Shown here in pieces: positions 55,035-64,000 of a stretch of 64,000 bases of DNA. Source of the DNA: Kineothrix alysoides (lineage in GTDB: Bacteria; Bacillota; Clostridia; Lachnospirales; Lachnospiraceae); NCBI RefSeq assembly GCF_000732725.1, contig NZ_JPNB01000002.1:1116001-1180000 (forward strand). The letters are read 5' to 3'. Numbering within the stretch: position 1 is the first letter of the stretch; every line of letters starts with the position of its first letter. Below the pieces are notes generated by a model, which worked only from the letters and a program-made list of their open reading frames with translations, was not told the origin of the DNA and searched no databases. Made by a program: the position numbers and the translations under genes.

Positions 55035-56633
55035 TTATATAATTTGGCTCATATAATCCCTGGGAGAGACTCCGGTTACCTTTTTGAACACGCGGCTGAA
55101 ATAAAATGCGCTTTCGAAACCGAGGATATCGGATATTTCATATATCTTAAAATCTCCGTCCGCCATCATTTTTTTTGCGGCATCGACTTTGCTCTGATTG
55201 ATGTAATCAGTAAATCCCAAATCGTTATATTTGGAAAAAAGAACGCTCAAGTAGTTTGGACTTATATTAAAAACCTCGGCTACTTTATTTAAGGTAAGCT
55301 TTTCCTCTACGTGTTCACTGATATATTTTTTCACATTGATTACGATATGGTTCTTGTAATCTTTGTTGTGCGTGGCGAAGCTTTCGCACAGCCCGTCGCG
55401 GAATATGGTCAGCCATTCCAATATCTGTTCCACATTGGTAAGCTCGTAGAGGGAACGATATCCGTTGCTTTTGTTTTTAAATATTTCCGATACTGTCTGC
55501 TCGCCGTTACTCAACAGGGAAAGGGATAGATATAAAATATTTCCGGCAGCATCCAGCGCCTGTACATAGTGGGAGGGCTGATTCTGGAACAGCTCCATAA
55601 TAGAAGTAAAAATGGCATAAAGTGCCTTCCCATCGAATTCGGCATAGGCCTTTCGAATGTCCTCTTTGAATAAAGACATATTGAAGACATTTTTGAGAGG
55701 CTTATCGTAAGGAGCATCCTCTGCAAAAAGAAGAGGCTGCGCCGGCGTCAACTGCGAGAATACCTGCTTGGAATCCTGAAACGAGGAGGCGATTTGTATT
55801 GGCTTTTTAACTACTGCTCCGACACTCGCCAGTATGGTGACGCTGTAATAGTTGTAAAGCATGGAGGAAACCTGCGCTATGGTGCTGCGGATAATTTCTT
55901 TGAATTCTTCCGTGTCCTTATCCAAAAAAAAGATAATGGCAAAATGCTTCGTATCCAGTGACAGAACGTGGCAGGGAATGTACTTAGCCGTCAGCTCCCG
56001 TACAATTTGCAGGCTGCTGGTGTATAGGTTAAGTTTCTTTTCTGAGGACATGGAAGATAGCTTTTCACTTTGTATTTCGATGTAAGAGGCGGCAAAGGCC
56101 TCATGATTAAAATCGATGTTGAGGTTATTATATTGAATTTCGAATTGATGCTCGGATTCGAACAGGTTCAAAATAAGTCTCGTATAAAACTGCTCCTTTA
56201 ATAAGTAAATACTCCCGATAGATGTATTTGCGGCGCTTATTGTTTTCTGCATCTCGGATACCTTACCGATAGCACGCTTCAAGGATTCTCCAAGGATTTC
56301 AGGAGTGAGTTCCAGCTTCACAAGGTAATCGGCGACCTGATAGGTAAGGGCTTCCTTTACGAACTGAAATTCTTCGTAACTGGTAAGGATGATGAATATA
56401 GGCAGAGTCATTCCTTCTTCATAACATTTTTTAGCCAGTTCCAGCCCGCTCATAAGAGGCATCTTAATATCTGTTATGACGATTTCAGGAGAATTCTCCT
56501 TTATCATATGGTAGGCAATAGCTCCGTTGGTTGCCGTTCCTATAATATTTATATCGTAATCCTCCCAATTGAGCATGGATTTGATACCTGCCTGAACCAA
56601 TGGTTCATCGTCGGCTATAAGTAAATTAATCAT
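55035..56633 (-). CDS. AraC-type response regulator (YesN-like)
   Basis: A 532-residue regulator. The receiver domain (1-120) has the acidic pair DDE, phospho-acceptor Asp55 in VITDIKMP and the conserved Lys near 105; a long central region (about 130-420) is of uncertain fold; two helix-turn-helices (LTLNKVAEVFNISPNYLSVLF near 430, IYEISDILGFESAFYFSRVF near 480) end the protein. It overlaps the kinase gene by 8 bp. It is expected to activate the divergent sugar transporter genes starting at 58833. Confidence 0.95.
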   Translation of the reverse strand: MINLLIADDEPLVQAGIKSMLNWEDYDINIIGTATNGAIAYHMIKENSPEIVITDIKMPLMSGLELAKKCYEEGMTLPIFIILTSYEEFQFVKEALTYQVADYLVKLELTPEILGESLKRAIGKVSEMQKTISAANTSIGSIYLLKEQFYTRLILNLFESEHQFEIQYNNLNIDFNHEAFAASYIEIQSEKLSSMSSEKKLNLYTSSLQIVRELTAKYIPCHVLSLDTKHFAIIFFLDKDTEEFKEIIRSTIAQVSSMLYNYYSVTILASVGAVVKKPIQIASSFQDSKQVFSQLTPAQPLLFAEDAPYDKPLKNVFNMSLFKEDIRKAYAEFDGKALYAIFTSIMELFQNQPSHYVQALDAAGNILYLSLSLLSNGEQTVSEIFKNKSNGYRSLYELTNVEQILEWLTIFRDGLCESFATHNKDYKNHIVINVKKYISEHVEEKLTLNKVAEVFNISPNYLSVLFSKYNDLGFTDYINQSKVDAAKKMMADGDFKIYEISDILGFESAFYFSRVFKKVTGVSPRDYMSQII

Positions 56634-58497
56634 GAGATACCCCCTCGGTTTGTGCGCCTGAATCCTTCGAATCGAAAGGTTCTAATTGGAACGGCAGCAA
56701 TATCGAAATAGTTGTGAACTCACCGATCTTGCTTTTCACGGATAGTCCATATTTATCACCGAATTCATATTGCAAACGCTTGTGAACGTTACTGATACCG
56801 AATTCCTTAAAAAACGAGGATTCTGCCGGAGCCTCCGTATCCAGCAAATGAGCGGCCACCTCCGGTGTCATGCCTACGCCGTCATCGGTAATATCAATAC
56901 GTATGTCGCCAGTCTCATCCCGGTAAATATGAATCTCGATGCTTCCTGCGTTTCCTTTCGGTTCGATACCGTGGAAAATGGAATTCTCCACAATAGGCTG
57001 TAAGGTGAATTTCAATATCCTGCAAGAGTTTAAGGTTTCGTCTTCAATATTATAATGGAGAGTGATGGTGCCGCCGTAACGGTATTGCTGTATCGTGAAA
57101 TAATCATTGATCAAAGAAATTTCATGCTCTAAAGTAACGAGATTGGTCGTTCCCTTAGCGATATCCTTCAGCAGCCGGGAAAGAGATGTGGTCATTTCCG
57201 CGATACCGGAGGCATTTTGAATAGTAGCCATCCATTTGATGGAATTAAGTGTATTGTATATAAAGTGAGGATTGATCTGGCTTTGCAGCATTTTATATTC
57301 ATAATCTTTCTTCTGTCTCTCATCTGCTATTCTTTGATCCATAAGCAATTGCACATTCTCGGATAAATCGTTGATATTCTTACCGATGTCACCCAGTTCA
57401 TGCCCCCATTCCGTAGAAGGATCCCTTTCGAAATCGCCGCCTGCAATCCTTTTCATTCTTTCCTGAAGCTTATGGACCGGAACATTTACCGTCTTGGACA
57501 AGAACCAGGAAAGAAGAATTCCGATAATGCTGGCAGAAGTAAGAATGATCAATGCTATTAAGAAAAAGGTACGATAAATATTTTTGGACAATACCGTTTG
57601 ATCCAGGCACTCGGTCACATACCAGCCTTTGGTGCCGAGAGGACGCGTTATCATAATCGAATGGCTTTTGCTTTCCGGATTATAGACCTTTTGAATGATG
57701 GTATCGCTGCTTAGTGAGATATCCGACAAATCCTCTTCCAATATGAACTGAACCGAGGAGGGAGTCAGCATGTGGTCGCTATATTCATAGCGGTAGTCAC
57801 CGATCTGAAAGAAGAAACGGCTGTCCGTCTCCGACAAATAGTTTTTAATGGGACCGGTAATAACGGAGAGAGACATTTCCGTATAAATATATCCAAGCTC
57901 TTCAGCTTTATAAGGATGTTCGATAGTGTGGACGAAAGGGATCATGGGAACCTGCTTTGTGGTAAAGAAAGGGTCCATTAATATTCCTGTGGATACCTCT
58001 CCCGGATTGGAATGAAGTGTATTAAAATAAGGGAGGGACAAAATGGCATCGGCGGAAACTGCTATAGTGGAATAAGGAGATTCCACCACTTGTACAATGT
58101 CGCTTCTTTCCTTGCCGATGACCACGAGACGGATGAGCGAGGAAGGAAGTGCGGCGTTAGCCGCATAGGTATCTATAATGAAATCGTGGGCCTCTCGCTT
58201 AATGCCGTTACTGTCGGTATCCTTTTCCCCGGCGAAGTTTTTGATTTTACTGCTGATCCGGCAGGACCGGATGAAGCCAATAACGTTATCTATGTTAGAA
58301 TCTATAGATGAGCACAAAAAGGCCAGCTTAGTTTCTGAAGTTTGGATTAAGTTCTTCTGAAGGCTGGAGGAAACTACGAAATAGCTGATAGAGGTTATGA
58401 TAATGCTTATAATGACGATTAACATAACAGTACTAAGCAGGATACGCGCGCGTATTGTATGAAGGTATTTGTTCAGTTTGCCTTTTGCAGGAACCAT
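56626..58497 (-). CDS. Sensor histidine kinase (YesM-like)
   Basis: A 623-residue membrane kinase: helix 1 at about 17-40, an extracellular sensor to about 300, helix 2 at about 305-330, HAMP, a His-kinase domain with the phospho-acceptor His in SQINPHFIYNTLNSIKWMA near 422, and an ATP-binding domain with N-box IVENSIFHG and DDGVGMTP. This HisKA_7TM/LytS-like arrangement is the usual partner of AraC-type response regulators next to sugar ABC genes. aaggag lies 8 nt before the ATG. Confidence 0.95.
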   Translation of the reverse strand: MVPAKGKLNKYLHTIRARILLSTVMLIVIISIIITSISYFVVSSSLQKNLIQTSETKLAFLCSSIDSNIDNVIGFIRSCRISSKIKNFAGEKDTDSNGIKREAHDFIIDTYAANAALPSSLIRLVVIGKERSDIVQVVESPYSTIAVSADAILSLPYFNTLHSNPGEVSTGILMDPFFTTKQVPMIPFVHTIEHPYKAEELGYIYTEMSLSVITGPIKNYLSETDSRFFFQIGDYRYEYSDHMLTPSSVQFILEEDLSDISLSSDTIIQKVYNPESKSHSIMITRPLGTKGWYVTECLDQTVLSKNIYRTFFLIALIILTSASIIGILLSWFLSKTVNVPVHKLQERMKRIAGGDFERDPSTEWGHELGDIGKNINDLSENVQLLMDQRIADERQKKDYEYKMLQSQINPHFIYNTLNSIKWMATIQNASGIAEMTTSLSRLLKDIAKGTTNLVTLEHEISLINDYFTIQQYRYGGTITLHYNIEDETLNSCRILKFTLQPIVENSIFHGIEPKGNAGSIEIHIYRDETGDIRIDITDDGVGMTPEVAAHLLDTEAPAESSFFKEFGISNVHKRLQYEFGDKYGLSVKSKIGEFTTISILLPFQLEPFDSKDSGAQTEGVSHD

Positions 58498-58832
58498 CTT
58501 GTTTCTCCTTCCGGGTCTTAGAGACCACTATACTGATTTGTGCGATGAACTAGGCCTTTGAATGTATTCTAGCACAACGAAAGTTTTGTTGGAAAGGAAA
58601 AACCATTAAAATGACAAAGTAAAAAAAATAGTGCATCTTAATCAAAAAAAGTGAAGCTTTTTTTCTGAATATTTCTGAATAAGAATGAATTATGAATGAA
58701 ATAAAGAAATATTTCATGTAAAATAAAAGAAATAATTTATATACTTAAACCACAATAGCCCACCGGGTCAATTACCTTAAGGGTATGTTTGCTACTATTA
58801 ATTAATTATCGTGAAAAGGGAGGAATCTATTC
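58498..58832. other. Divergent promoter region of the two-component and transporter genes
   Basis: 335 bp, AT-rich, between the kinase gene and the sugar-binding protein gene. An imperfect dyad TACCTTAAGGGTA lies at 58773-58785, a possible response-regulator site, near ATTAATTAAT at 58797. No ORF or terminator was seen. Confidence 0.45.
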
Positions 58833-60215
58833 ATGAAAAAAAGGCTTTTAGGAATTTTTCTTGCAACAACAATGATGGCAACCTTGTTTGCCGGATGCGG
58901 TTCTGCAGCAGCAGAGACACCGGCTGCTACGACGGAAAGCACTGCAACGGAGACAACGGAACCGGCAGCTGAGGAAGTGGCAGAGGCAGAGGATACTGCG
59001 CAGGCAGATGCTGCGGAACCTGTTACGCTTAAGTGGGCAATATGGGATAAAGACATTACTCCTTACTGGGAAGCGCTGAAGGAAGCATACGAAGCAGCCA
59101 ACCCTAACGTTACAGTTGAAATGACAGATTTAGGTTCTACAGATTACATGACAGTACTCGCGACGGAATTATCCGGAAGCGGTTCTGATTTCGACGTAGT
59201 TACGATCAAGGACGTTCCCGGTTATGCAACTTTGGTTTCCAAGAATACGCTGGAGCCTCTTGACAGCTACATTTCTTCAGCAGGTATCGACCTTAGCCAG
59301 TACGGCGGCGTTGACAAACAGGTTACGGTAAACGGAAGCCTCTATGAGCTTCCTTTCAGAAATGATTTCTGGGTAGTTTTCTACAACAAGGACATTTTTG
59401 ATGCGGCGGGTGTTGATTATCCTACCAACGATATGACCTTTGACGAATACGATGCCCTGGCAAGACAGGTAGCAGATCCTACTTTCGGAGCTCAGGTTTA
59501 CGGCACACATTACCATACATGGAGAAGTGCTGTTCAGTTGTTCGGCGTACTTGACGGAAAGCATACCATCTTAGACGGAAATTATGATTTCTTCAAACCG
59601 TATTATGAAATGGTCCTGAAGCAGGAAGACGACCAGATCTGCAGAAATTATGCTGATCTGAGCGCAGAAGGCTTACATTATTCCGCAGCATTCTCAGGCG
59701 GCGATGTAGCGATGATGAATATGGGTTCATGGTTTATATCTACTTTAATGGCCAATATTGCCAGCGGAGAGTATGACGCTTCTCTTTGCGGAAACTGGGG
59801 TATGGTAAAATATCCTCACGCAGACGGCGTAGAGGCGGGTTCCACGCTCGGTACGATTACAGGTCTGGCAGTAACAAGCGTATCCGAGCAAAAACAGGCA
59901 GCATTTGATTTCGTAAACTGGGTATCCAGTGCGGAAGGTGCGAAAGTTATGGCTGAAACGGGTAACTTCCCGGCTCTTATGAATGCCGAAGTTGCAGGCA
60001 TTATTTCCGGCCTCGACGGATTCCCGCAGGATGACACCAGCAAGGAAGCTCTTAATGTATCTAACTTATACCTGGAAGTTCCTTATGCAGAAAACGTATC
60101 CGCAATTAACGATATTCTCGATACATATCATAAATCCATTATGAATCGTGAAATGACTGTTGATGAAGGTATTGCAGCAATGAATGATGAAGTTGGAAAA
60201 GTTTTAGGACAATAA
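58833..60215 (+). CDS. Sugar ABC transporter substrate-binding lipoprotein
   Basis: A 460-residue family 1 binding protein: lipoprotein signal (MKKRLLG, FAGC lipobox, Cys near 22), an Ala/Glu/Thr linker to about 65, then the binding domain (EPVTLKWAIWDKDITPYW onward, ending GIAAMNDEVGKVLGQ). gggagg precedes the ATG. Located first in the importer operon, divergent from its likely regulators. Oligosaccharide specificity is not readable; downstream GH88 suggests unsaturated uronate-containing oligosaccharides. Confidence 0.95.
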   Translation: MKKRLLGIFLATTMMATLFAGCGSAAAETPAATTESTATETTEPAAEEVAEAEDTAQADAAEPVTLKWAIWDKDITPYWEALKEAYEAANPNVTVEMTDLGSTDYMTVLATELSGSGSDFDVVTIKDVPGYATLVSKNTLEPLDSYISSAGIDLSQYGGVDKQVTVNGSLYELPFRNDFWVVFYNKDIFDAAGVDYPTNDMTFDEYDALARQVADPTFGAQVYGTHYHTWRSAVQLFGVLDGKHTILDGNYDFFKPYYEMVLKQEDDQICRNYADLSAEGLHYSAAFSGGDVAMMNMGSWFISTLMANIASGEYDASLCGNWGMVKYPHADGVEAGSTLGTITGLAVTSVSEQKQAAFDFVNWVSSAEGAKVMAETGNFPALMNAEVAGIISGLDGFPQDDTSKEALNVSNLYLEVPYAENVSAINDILDTYHKSIMNREMTVDEGIAAMNDEVGKVLGQ

Positions 60216-60238
60216 TCCTTAAGTAAATATGACAATTC

Positions 60239-60262
60239 CGGGGCTGGTAAATACCGGCCCCG
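60239..60262 (+). other. Intercistronic hairpin after the binding-protein gene
   Basis: cggggctggta (60239-60249) and taccggccccg (60252-60262) form an 11-bp stem with one G-U pair and a very small loop, without a T tract. Such hairpins often stabilise the upstream binding-protein mRNA and lower permease expression. Confidence 0.6.
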
Positions 60263-60286
60263 AACTATCAGAGAGAGGATGTTAGA

Positions 60287-61336
60287 ATGGACGCAAAAAA
60301 AGCAGCCCGGATGGAAAAGCTGGAAGTAGAGTCCGCGGATTTGATGAAGCAGATTCGTATCGAAATGGATATGAAGAAAAAACAGAAGCTGATTGCCAAA
60401 AGAGAGAGCGTGCAGCGTAAGGCCACGGCAATCAGAAATAACAGAAGAATAAGCAGAGAAGCGAAAAGAGACTTGGTAGCCTACTCGTTTATTGCGCCCA
60501 ACTTTATAGGATTTGCCGTATTTACTCTCGTTCCTATCGTATTCGCCTTTTTGCTCGCCTTCATGAAATGGGATGGAAACAACACGATGGAATTCGTAGC
60601 CCTGAATAATTTCAAAAGGCTGATCGGAGATACTTTTTTTGTGGCGGCGCTTAAAAACACGATTATTTACGTTATAGGGACAGTACCTCTTACGATGATA
60701 GCTTCGTTAGCTTTGGCTATCGTGCTGAATCAGAAAATCAGAGCGAGAGGTTTCTTCCGTACGGTGGCATTTTTCCCATATGTAGCGTCCTTAGTGGCAA
60801 TTACAGCCGTATGGAGTATGATTTTTCATCCGTCGAAGGGACCGATCAATTATCTGCTGCTAAACGTATTTGGAGTGCCGCAGGCTAATCTTCCCAAGTG
60901 GTTTGGCGGAGGGCTCGTACTCTTTACCTTAATATTATTCAGTGTATGGAAATATATGGGTTACTATATGGTAATCTATCTGGCAGGACTACAGGGTATT
61001 TCTGCCGAATTATATGAAGCGGGCAGCTTGGACGGTGCCAGTACATGGCAGAAATTCAAGTTCATTACGTGGCCGCAGCTTCGCGCCACTACATTCTTTG
61101 TTGTGGTAATGCTGACCATCAATTGTTTCAAGGTATATGACATTGCGATCATGCTGGCCGGAGGCGGAGATGGAAAGCTGAGCATTTCTTCAACGGTTCT
61201 TGTTTATTACATTTATCAGAATGCATTCAATTATTGGGATCTGGGATATTCCAGCGCTATCGCGATGGTATTGTTCGTATTGGTGCTTATCGTTACGCTG
61301 ATACAGTTCCGATATGAGAAAAAGCTGGGAGAATAG
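60287..61336 (+). CDS. Sugar ABC transporter permease (MalF/UgpA type)
   Basis: A 349-residue permease with six membrane helices (from about residue 70) and the EAA loop AELYEAGSLDGASTWQKFKF near 242. An unusual, highly charged N-terminal extension of about 60 residues, probably coiled coil, precedes the first helix. The gene begins after an agagagg site 70 bp after the binding-protein stop. It pairs with the next permease; the ATPase is not local and is likely a shared MsmX-type protein. Confidence 0.94.
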   Translation: MDAKKAARMEKLEVESADLMKQIRIEMDMKKKQKLIAKRESVQRKATAIRNNRRISREAKRDLVAYSFIAPNFIGFAVFTLVPIVFAFLLAFMKWDGNNTMEFVALNNFKRLIGDTFFVAALKNTIIYVIGTVPLTMIASLALAIVLNQKIRARGFFRTVAFFPYVASLVAITAVWSMIFHPSKGPINYLLLNVFGVPQANLPKWFGGGLVLFTLILFSVWKYMGYYMVIYLAGLQGISAELYEAGSLDGASTWQKFKFITWPQLRATTFFVVVMLTINCFKVYDIAIMLAGGGDGKLSISSTVLVYYIYQNAFNYWDLGYSSAIAMVLFVLVLIVTLIQFRYEKKLGE

Positions 61337-61376
61337 GTTGAAAAATAAAAGCTTTTTTCAACATCCTGCTTTATAC

Positions 61377-61392
61377 GTGTGCCAAGGCACAC
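61377..61392 (+). other. Hairpin between the two permease genes
   Basis: gtgtgcc and ggcacac pair perfectly across a 2-base centre, 40 nt before the second permease start. No T tract; may affect translation or mRNA stability. Confidence 0.5.
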
Positions 61393-61431
61393 AGATAGGA
61401 GTTAAAATAAACAAAAAAAGGAGGAACCGCA

Positions 61432-62298
61432 ATGGGAAATAATGTTTCAACAAAAAAATTTAAATCGAAAGAAAGAAATAAGATTGCCGGAAAAGTCGGT
61501 GTCTATCTTATTTTGCTCATAATTACCGCTATTATGATCGTTCCGTTTTTGTGGATGCTGTCTGCATCCATTAAATCCAACCGGGAGGTTTTCCTGATGG
61601 ACCCTTTCGTCTGGATACCGGAAGTTCCCAAATGGGACAATTATATTAAGATATGGACAAAAATTCCGCTTTTGCAATTCGTTCAGAATACGGTATTTTT
61701 AACGATTGTAGTTACTTTTTTACAATTGCTCACATCGAGCTTTGCCGCTTATTCTTTTGCAAAGTTGGAGTTTAAACATAAAAATATACTATTTTTAGCA
61801 TATATATCCACAATTGCAATGCCTTGGCAGGTATATATGGTACCCCAGTTCATTATGATGAGGGGAATGGGACTCAACGATAAGCTGTTAGCTATGATTT
61901 GTCTGCAGGCGTTCTCAGCCTTCGGCGTATTCTTGATGAAGCAGTTTTACGAAGGAATTCCTAATGATTTATGCGAGGCAGCGAGAATCGACGGTATGAG
62001 CGAATACCGGATTTATCTTAAGATTATGCTTCCGCTGTCAAAGCCCGCGCTATCCACGCTCACTATTTTTACTTTCGTTAACACGTGGAATGACTACTTG
62101 GGACCGTTGATTTACTTAAAAACAGAGACGAAAAAGACCATACAGCTAGGATTGAAAATGTTCATCGGACAGTATTCGGCAGAATACGGGCTGATTATGG
62201 CGGGTTCCGTGGTATCCCTGGTTCCGGTTATTTTGGTATTTCTCTGCTTGCAGAAATACTTTGTGGAGGGTGTTGCTTCTACCGGATTGAAAGGTTAA
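61432..62298 (+). CDS. Carbohydrate ABC transporter permease (MalG/UgpE type)
   Basis: A 288-residue permease with six membrane helices and EAA loop NDLCEAARIDGMSEYRIYLK near 178. It starts after a aaaggagg site and ends with the typical VEGVASTGLKG. It is the second membrane half of the importer; GH88 follows after 50 nt. Confidence 0.95.
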   Translation: MGNNVSTKKFKSKERNKIAGKVGVYLILLIITAIMIVPFLWMLSASIKSNREVFLMDPFVWIPEVPKWDNYIKIWTKIPLLQFVQNTVFLTIVVTFLQLLTSSFAAYSFAKLEFKHKNILFLAYISTIAMPWQVYMVPQFIMMRGMGLNDKLLAMICLQAFSAFGVFLMKQFYEGIPNDLCEAARIDGMSEYRIYLKIMLPLSKPALSTLTIFTFVNTWNDYLGPLIYLKTETKKTIQLGLKMFIGQYSAEYGLIMAGSVVSLVPVILVFLCLQKYFVEGVASTGLKG

Positions 62299-62348
62299 AA
62301 TTATGGATAAGTGAAGAAGACCGATTGATTTGAAAAGGAGGCAAGAAC

Positions 62349-63512
62349 ATGTTATTTGACAACATGCCGGTAATTACCGGGGAAGAAATAAAGCGGGCGC
62401 TTCAGTTCGGCTCGGAGCAGGTAATCCGCAATCTGCCCGAATTTACCGACAAATTTCAGAACGCTTACAGTGAGAACAATTTTTATAAGCCCATAGAGAA
62501 TAACTATTGGACTACGGGCTTCTGGACGGGAGAAATATGGCTGGCCTACGAGTACACGAGAGACGAGAGGCTGAAGAAAGCCGGAGAAATCCAGATAGAC
62601 AGCTTTTTGGACAGAATCGACAATAAAATAGAAGTGGATCACCACGACATGGGTTTTCTGTATTCACCCTCCTGCGTTGCCGGTTATAAGCTGGTTGGAA
62701 GCAAAAAGGGAAGGGAAGCAGCGATAAAAGCTGCGGACCAGCTGCTCACCAGATTTCATCCGATAGGTGAATTTATCCAGGCGTGGGGACCTATGGATGC
62801 GCCGGAGAACTATAGGCTTATCATAGACTGTCTGTTGAATCTGCCCCTTCTATATTGGGCCTCGGAGGAAACGGGGGACGGTAAATATAGAGACATTGCT
62901 GAGAAGCATATACATACAGCGATTCGAAATGTGATCCGTGAGGACTATTCCACATGGCATACCTTCTTTTTCGACATGAAGACAGGAGCGCCGGACCATG
63001 GATCGACTTGTCAGGGCTACAAGGACGGGTCTGCATGGGCGAGAGGACAGGCATGGGGAATCTATGGAAGTGCACTGGCTTATAAGTATACGAAGAGGGA
63101 AGAGTATATTGATATATTTAAGAACGTAACACAGTACTTTTTGGAGCATTTGCCGAAAGACATGGTCCCTTTCTGGGATTTGGAATTTACAGACGGGGAT
63201 GACCAGCCGAGAGATTCGTCTTCGGCTTCTATTGCTGCCTGTGGTATGCTGGAAATGGTTAAGTCTATGGATGGAGAGGATGCGAACGTATACAAGAAGC
63301 TGGCGATGCAGCTTATGAAGTCTGTGTATGACAATTATGCGGTGAAGGATGCCAAGTTTTCCAACGGACTGGTGCTGCACAGTACCTATTCCAATAAATC
63401 GCCTTACAATACGTGCAACCATTACGGAGTGGATGAATGTAATTCGTGGGGAGATTATTTTTATATGGAAGCTCTTATGAGACTTGACAGAGACTGGATA
63501 TTATATTGGTAA
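62349..63512 (+). CDS. Glycoside hydrolase family 88, unsaturated uronyl hydrolase
   Basis: A 387-residue cytoplasmic enzyme that removes the 4,5-unsaturated uronic acid left by lyases from an oligosaccharide. The (alpha/alpha)6 fold is suggested by six helical hairpins. Key Asp residues are visible at HHDMGFLYSPS (Asp100) and IIDCLLNLPLLYWA (Asp160), equivalent to the catalytic pair of known UGL enzymes, with DGSAWARGQAWGIYG near 226. aaggagg precedes the ATG. The aminosugar or hexose at the +1 site cannot be told from sequence. It pairs functionally with the heparinase-like gene at 53000. Confidence 0.94.
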   Translation: MLFDNMPVITGEEIKRALQFGSEQVIRNLPEFTDKFQNAYSENNFYKPIENNYWTTGFWTGEIWLAYEYTRDERLKKAGEIQIDSFLDRIDNKIEVDHHDMGFLYSPSCVAGYKLVGSKKGREAAIKAADQLLTRFHPIGEFIQAWGPMDAPENYRLIIDCLLNLPLLYWASEETGDGKYRDIAEKHIHTAIRNVIREDYSTWHTFFFDMKTGAPDHGSTCQGYKDGSAWARGQAWGIYGSALAYKYTKREEYIDIFKNVTQYFLEHLPKDMVPFWDLEFTDGDDQPRDSSSASIAACGMLEMVKSMDGEDANVYKKLAMQLMKSVYDNYAVKDAKFSNGLVLHSTYSNKSPYNTCNHYGVDECNSWGDYFYMEALMRLDRDWILYW

Positions 63513-63526
63513 ACGGAGGTATGAGC

Positions 63527-64000
63527 ATGAAGACGGACTGGGATGGAAAGCTAAGCAGTAAGGAAGAGTTCCGGGAGCTGCTATTGGAGATTGTGAATCC
63601 TCTGATTCCCTATTACAGTGAGGAAAAAGCGGAGCTTAATTTAGGTGTGACGGCAACGACTTATGGGAGAAGAACAATTGAATTAGAAGCATTTTCACGC
63701 CCCTTATGGGGCTTGGTCCCTTTCTGGGCAGGCGGCGGAAAAGCACCTGAATTTGAAGAAATATACAGGAAGGGCCTGGCAGCAGGTACGAACCCCGATA
63801 GCCCGGAATACTGGGGAGGCTTTCGTTCTTTCGATCAGCGGTTTGTAGAAATGGCGGCAATTTCCTACGGACTGATTTTGTCACCGGAAAAGACGTGGGA
63901 TCCGCTTTGTGAAACAGAGAAGGATAATCTGGCGAACTGGCTCTATGGAATCAATGAATATAACCTTCCTATCTGCAACTGGATTTTGTTTGCAGTTCTC
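63527..64000 (+). CDS. DUF2264 domain protein (3' partial)
   Basis: The gene starts 14 nt after GH88 at ATG 63527, 7 nt after a cggagg site; ATG 63521 is too near. The 158 visible residues (LSSKEEFRELLLEIVNPLIPYY, FSRPLWGLVPFWAGGG, YWGGFRSFDQRFVEMAAISYGL) match the start of DUF2264 proteins, an alpha/alpha-toroid family of unknown activity that recurs in polysaccharide utilization loci. The frame is still open at the window end. Confidence 0.85.
   Translation, partial: MKTDWDGKLSSKEEFRELLLEIVNPLIPYYSEEKAELNLGVTATTYGRRTIELEAFSRPLWGLVPFWAGGGKAPEFEEIYRKGLAAGTNPDSPEYWGGFRSFDQRFVEMAAISYGLILSPEKTWDPLCETEKDNLANWLYGINEYNLPICNWILFAVL

Noticed and set aside
1-64000. tRNA, rRNA, insertion sequence or prophage genes
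   Set aside because: None could be recognised; small inverted-repeat elements were found instead but no transposase.

Overview
The window reads as chromosome of a Gram-positive Clostridia bacterium, most likely Lachnospiraceae. The inference rests on AT-leaning sequence with strong Shine-Dalgarno sites, lipoprotein signal peptides, YesM/YesN-type regulation of sugar ABC transporters, Lachnospiraceae-typical families (DUF4358, DUF3810, DUF4474, TIGR03905, DUF4430 plus ECF) and no outer-membrane genes. No rRNA, tRNA, CRISPR array, transposase or prophage gene was seen.

Region 1 (1-9000) is a glycan-utilization block: the end of an LplC-type sugar permease, its large lipoprotein binding protein, a chemoreceptor, a GH5 glycosidase, a LacI-family regulator and a GH30 glycosidase. 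A perfect operator-like palindrome lies between the LacI and GH30 genes. Region 2 (9000-39700) is mostly housekeeping and small accessory genes: a structured RNA candidate followed by a SurA/PrsA-like foldase, a DUF262 protein, the amtB/P-II nitrogen pair behind an attenuator, an Lsa-type ABC-F resistance gene behind a leader peptide and terminator, a phosphoesterase/DUF4474 operon, exonuclease III, an SGNH plus MBOAT acyl-transfer pair, a HAD phosphatase, a Tyr-phosphatase, a DUF362 ferredoxin protein, a soluble-facing chemoreceptor, an EAL-HDOD protein, murG, pgi, an ECF S component with a DUF4430 partner, an HPr-like protein and a LysR regulator.

Region 3 (39700-50700) looks like accessory DNA. 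A TetR regulator with two matching operators precedes a paired importer-like ABC half-transporter system fused in one operon to an ECF transporter (S, T and double-ATPase subunits). It is followed by a run of decayed genes (a frameshifted AraC gene, an internally deleted AraC gene, a rhodanese lipoprotein stub) interspersed with an intact DUF1801 gene, an intact AraC gene and a YczE-like membrane protein.

Region 4 (50900-64000) is a second glycan locus. It has a chemoreceptor paralogous to that in region 1, a heparinase II/III-family protein, a YesN/YesM two-component pair, a complete sugar ABC importer (binding protein and two permeases, no local ATPase), a GH88 unsaturated uronyl hydrolase and a DUF2264 protein cut by the window end. 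The enzymes suggest import and breakdown of lyase-generated, uronate-containing oligosaccharides.

The most interesting non-coding signals are the putative three-way-junction RNA at 9134-9376, the lsa leader at 14794-15247, the amtB attenuator at 14606-14688, a 113-bp inverted-repeat element at 25621-25733 and three tandem 18-bp repeats before pgi.
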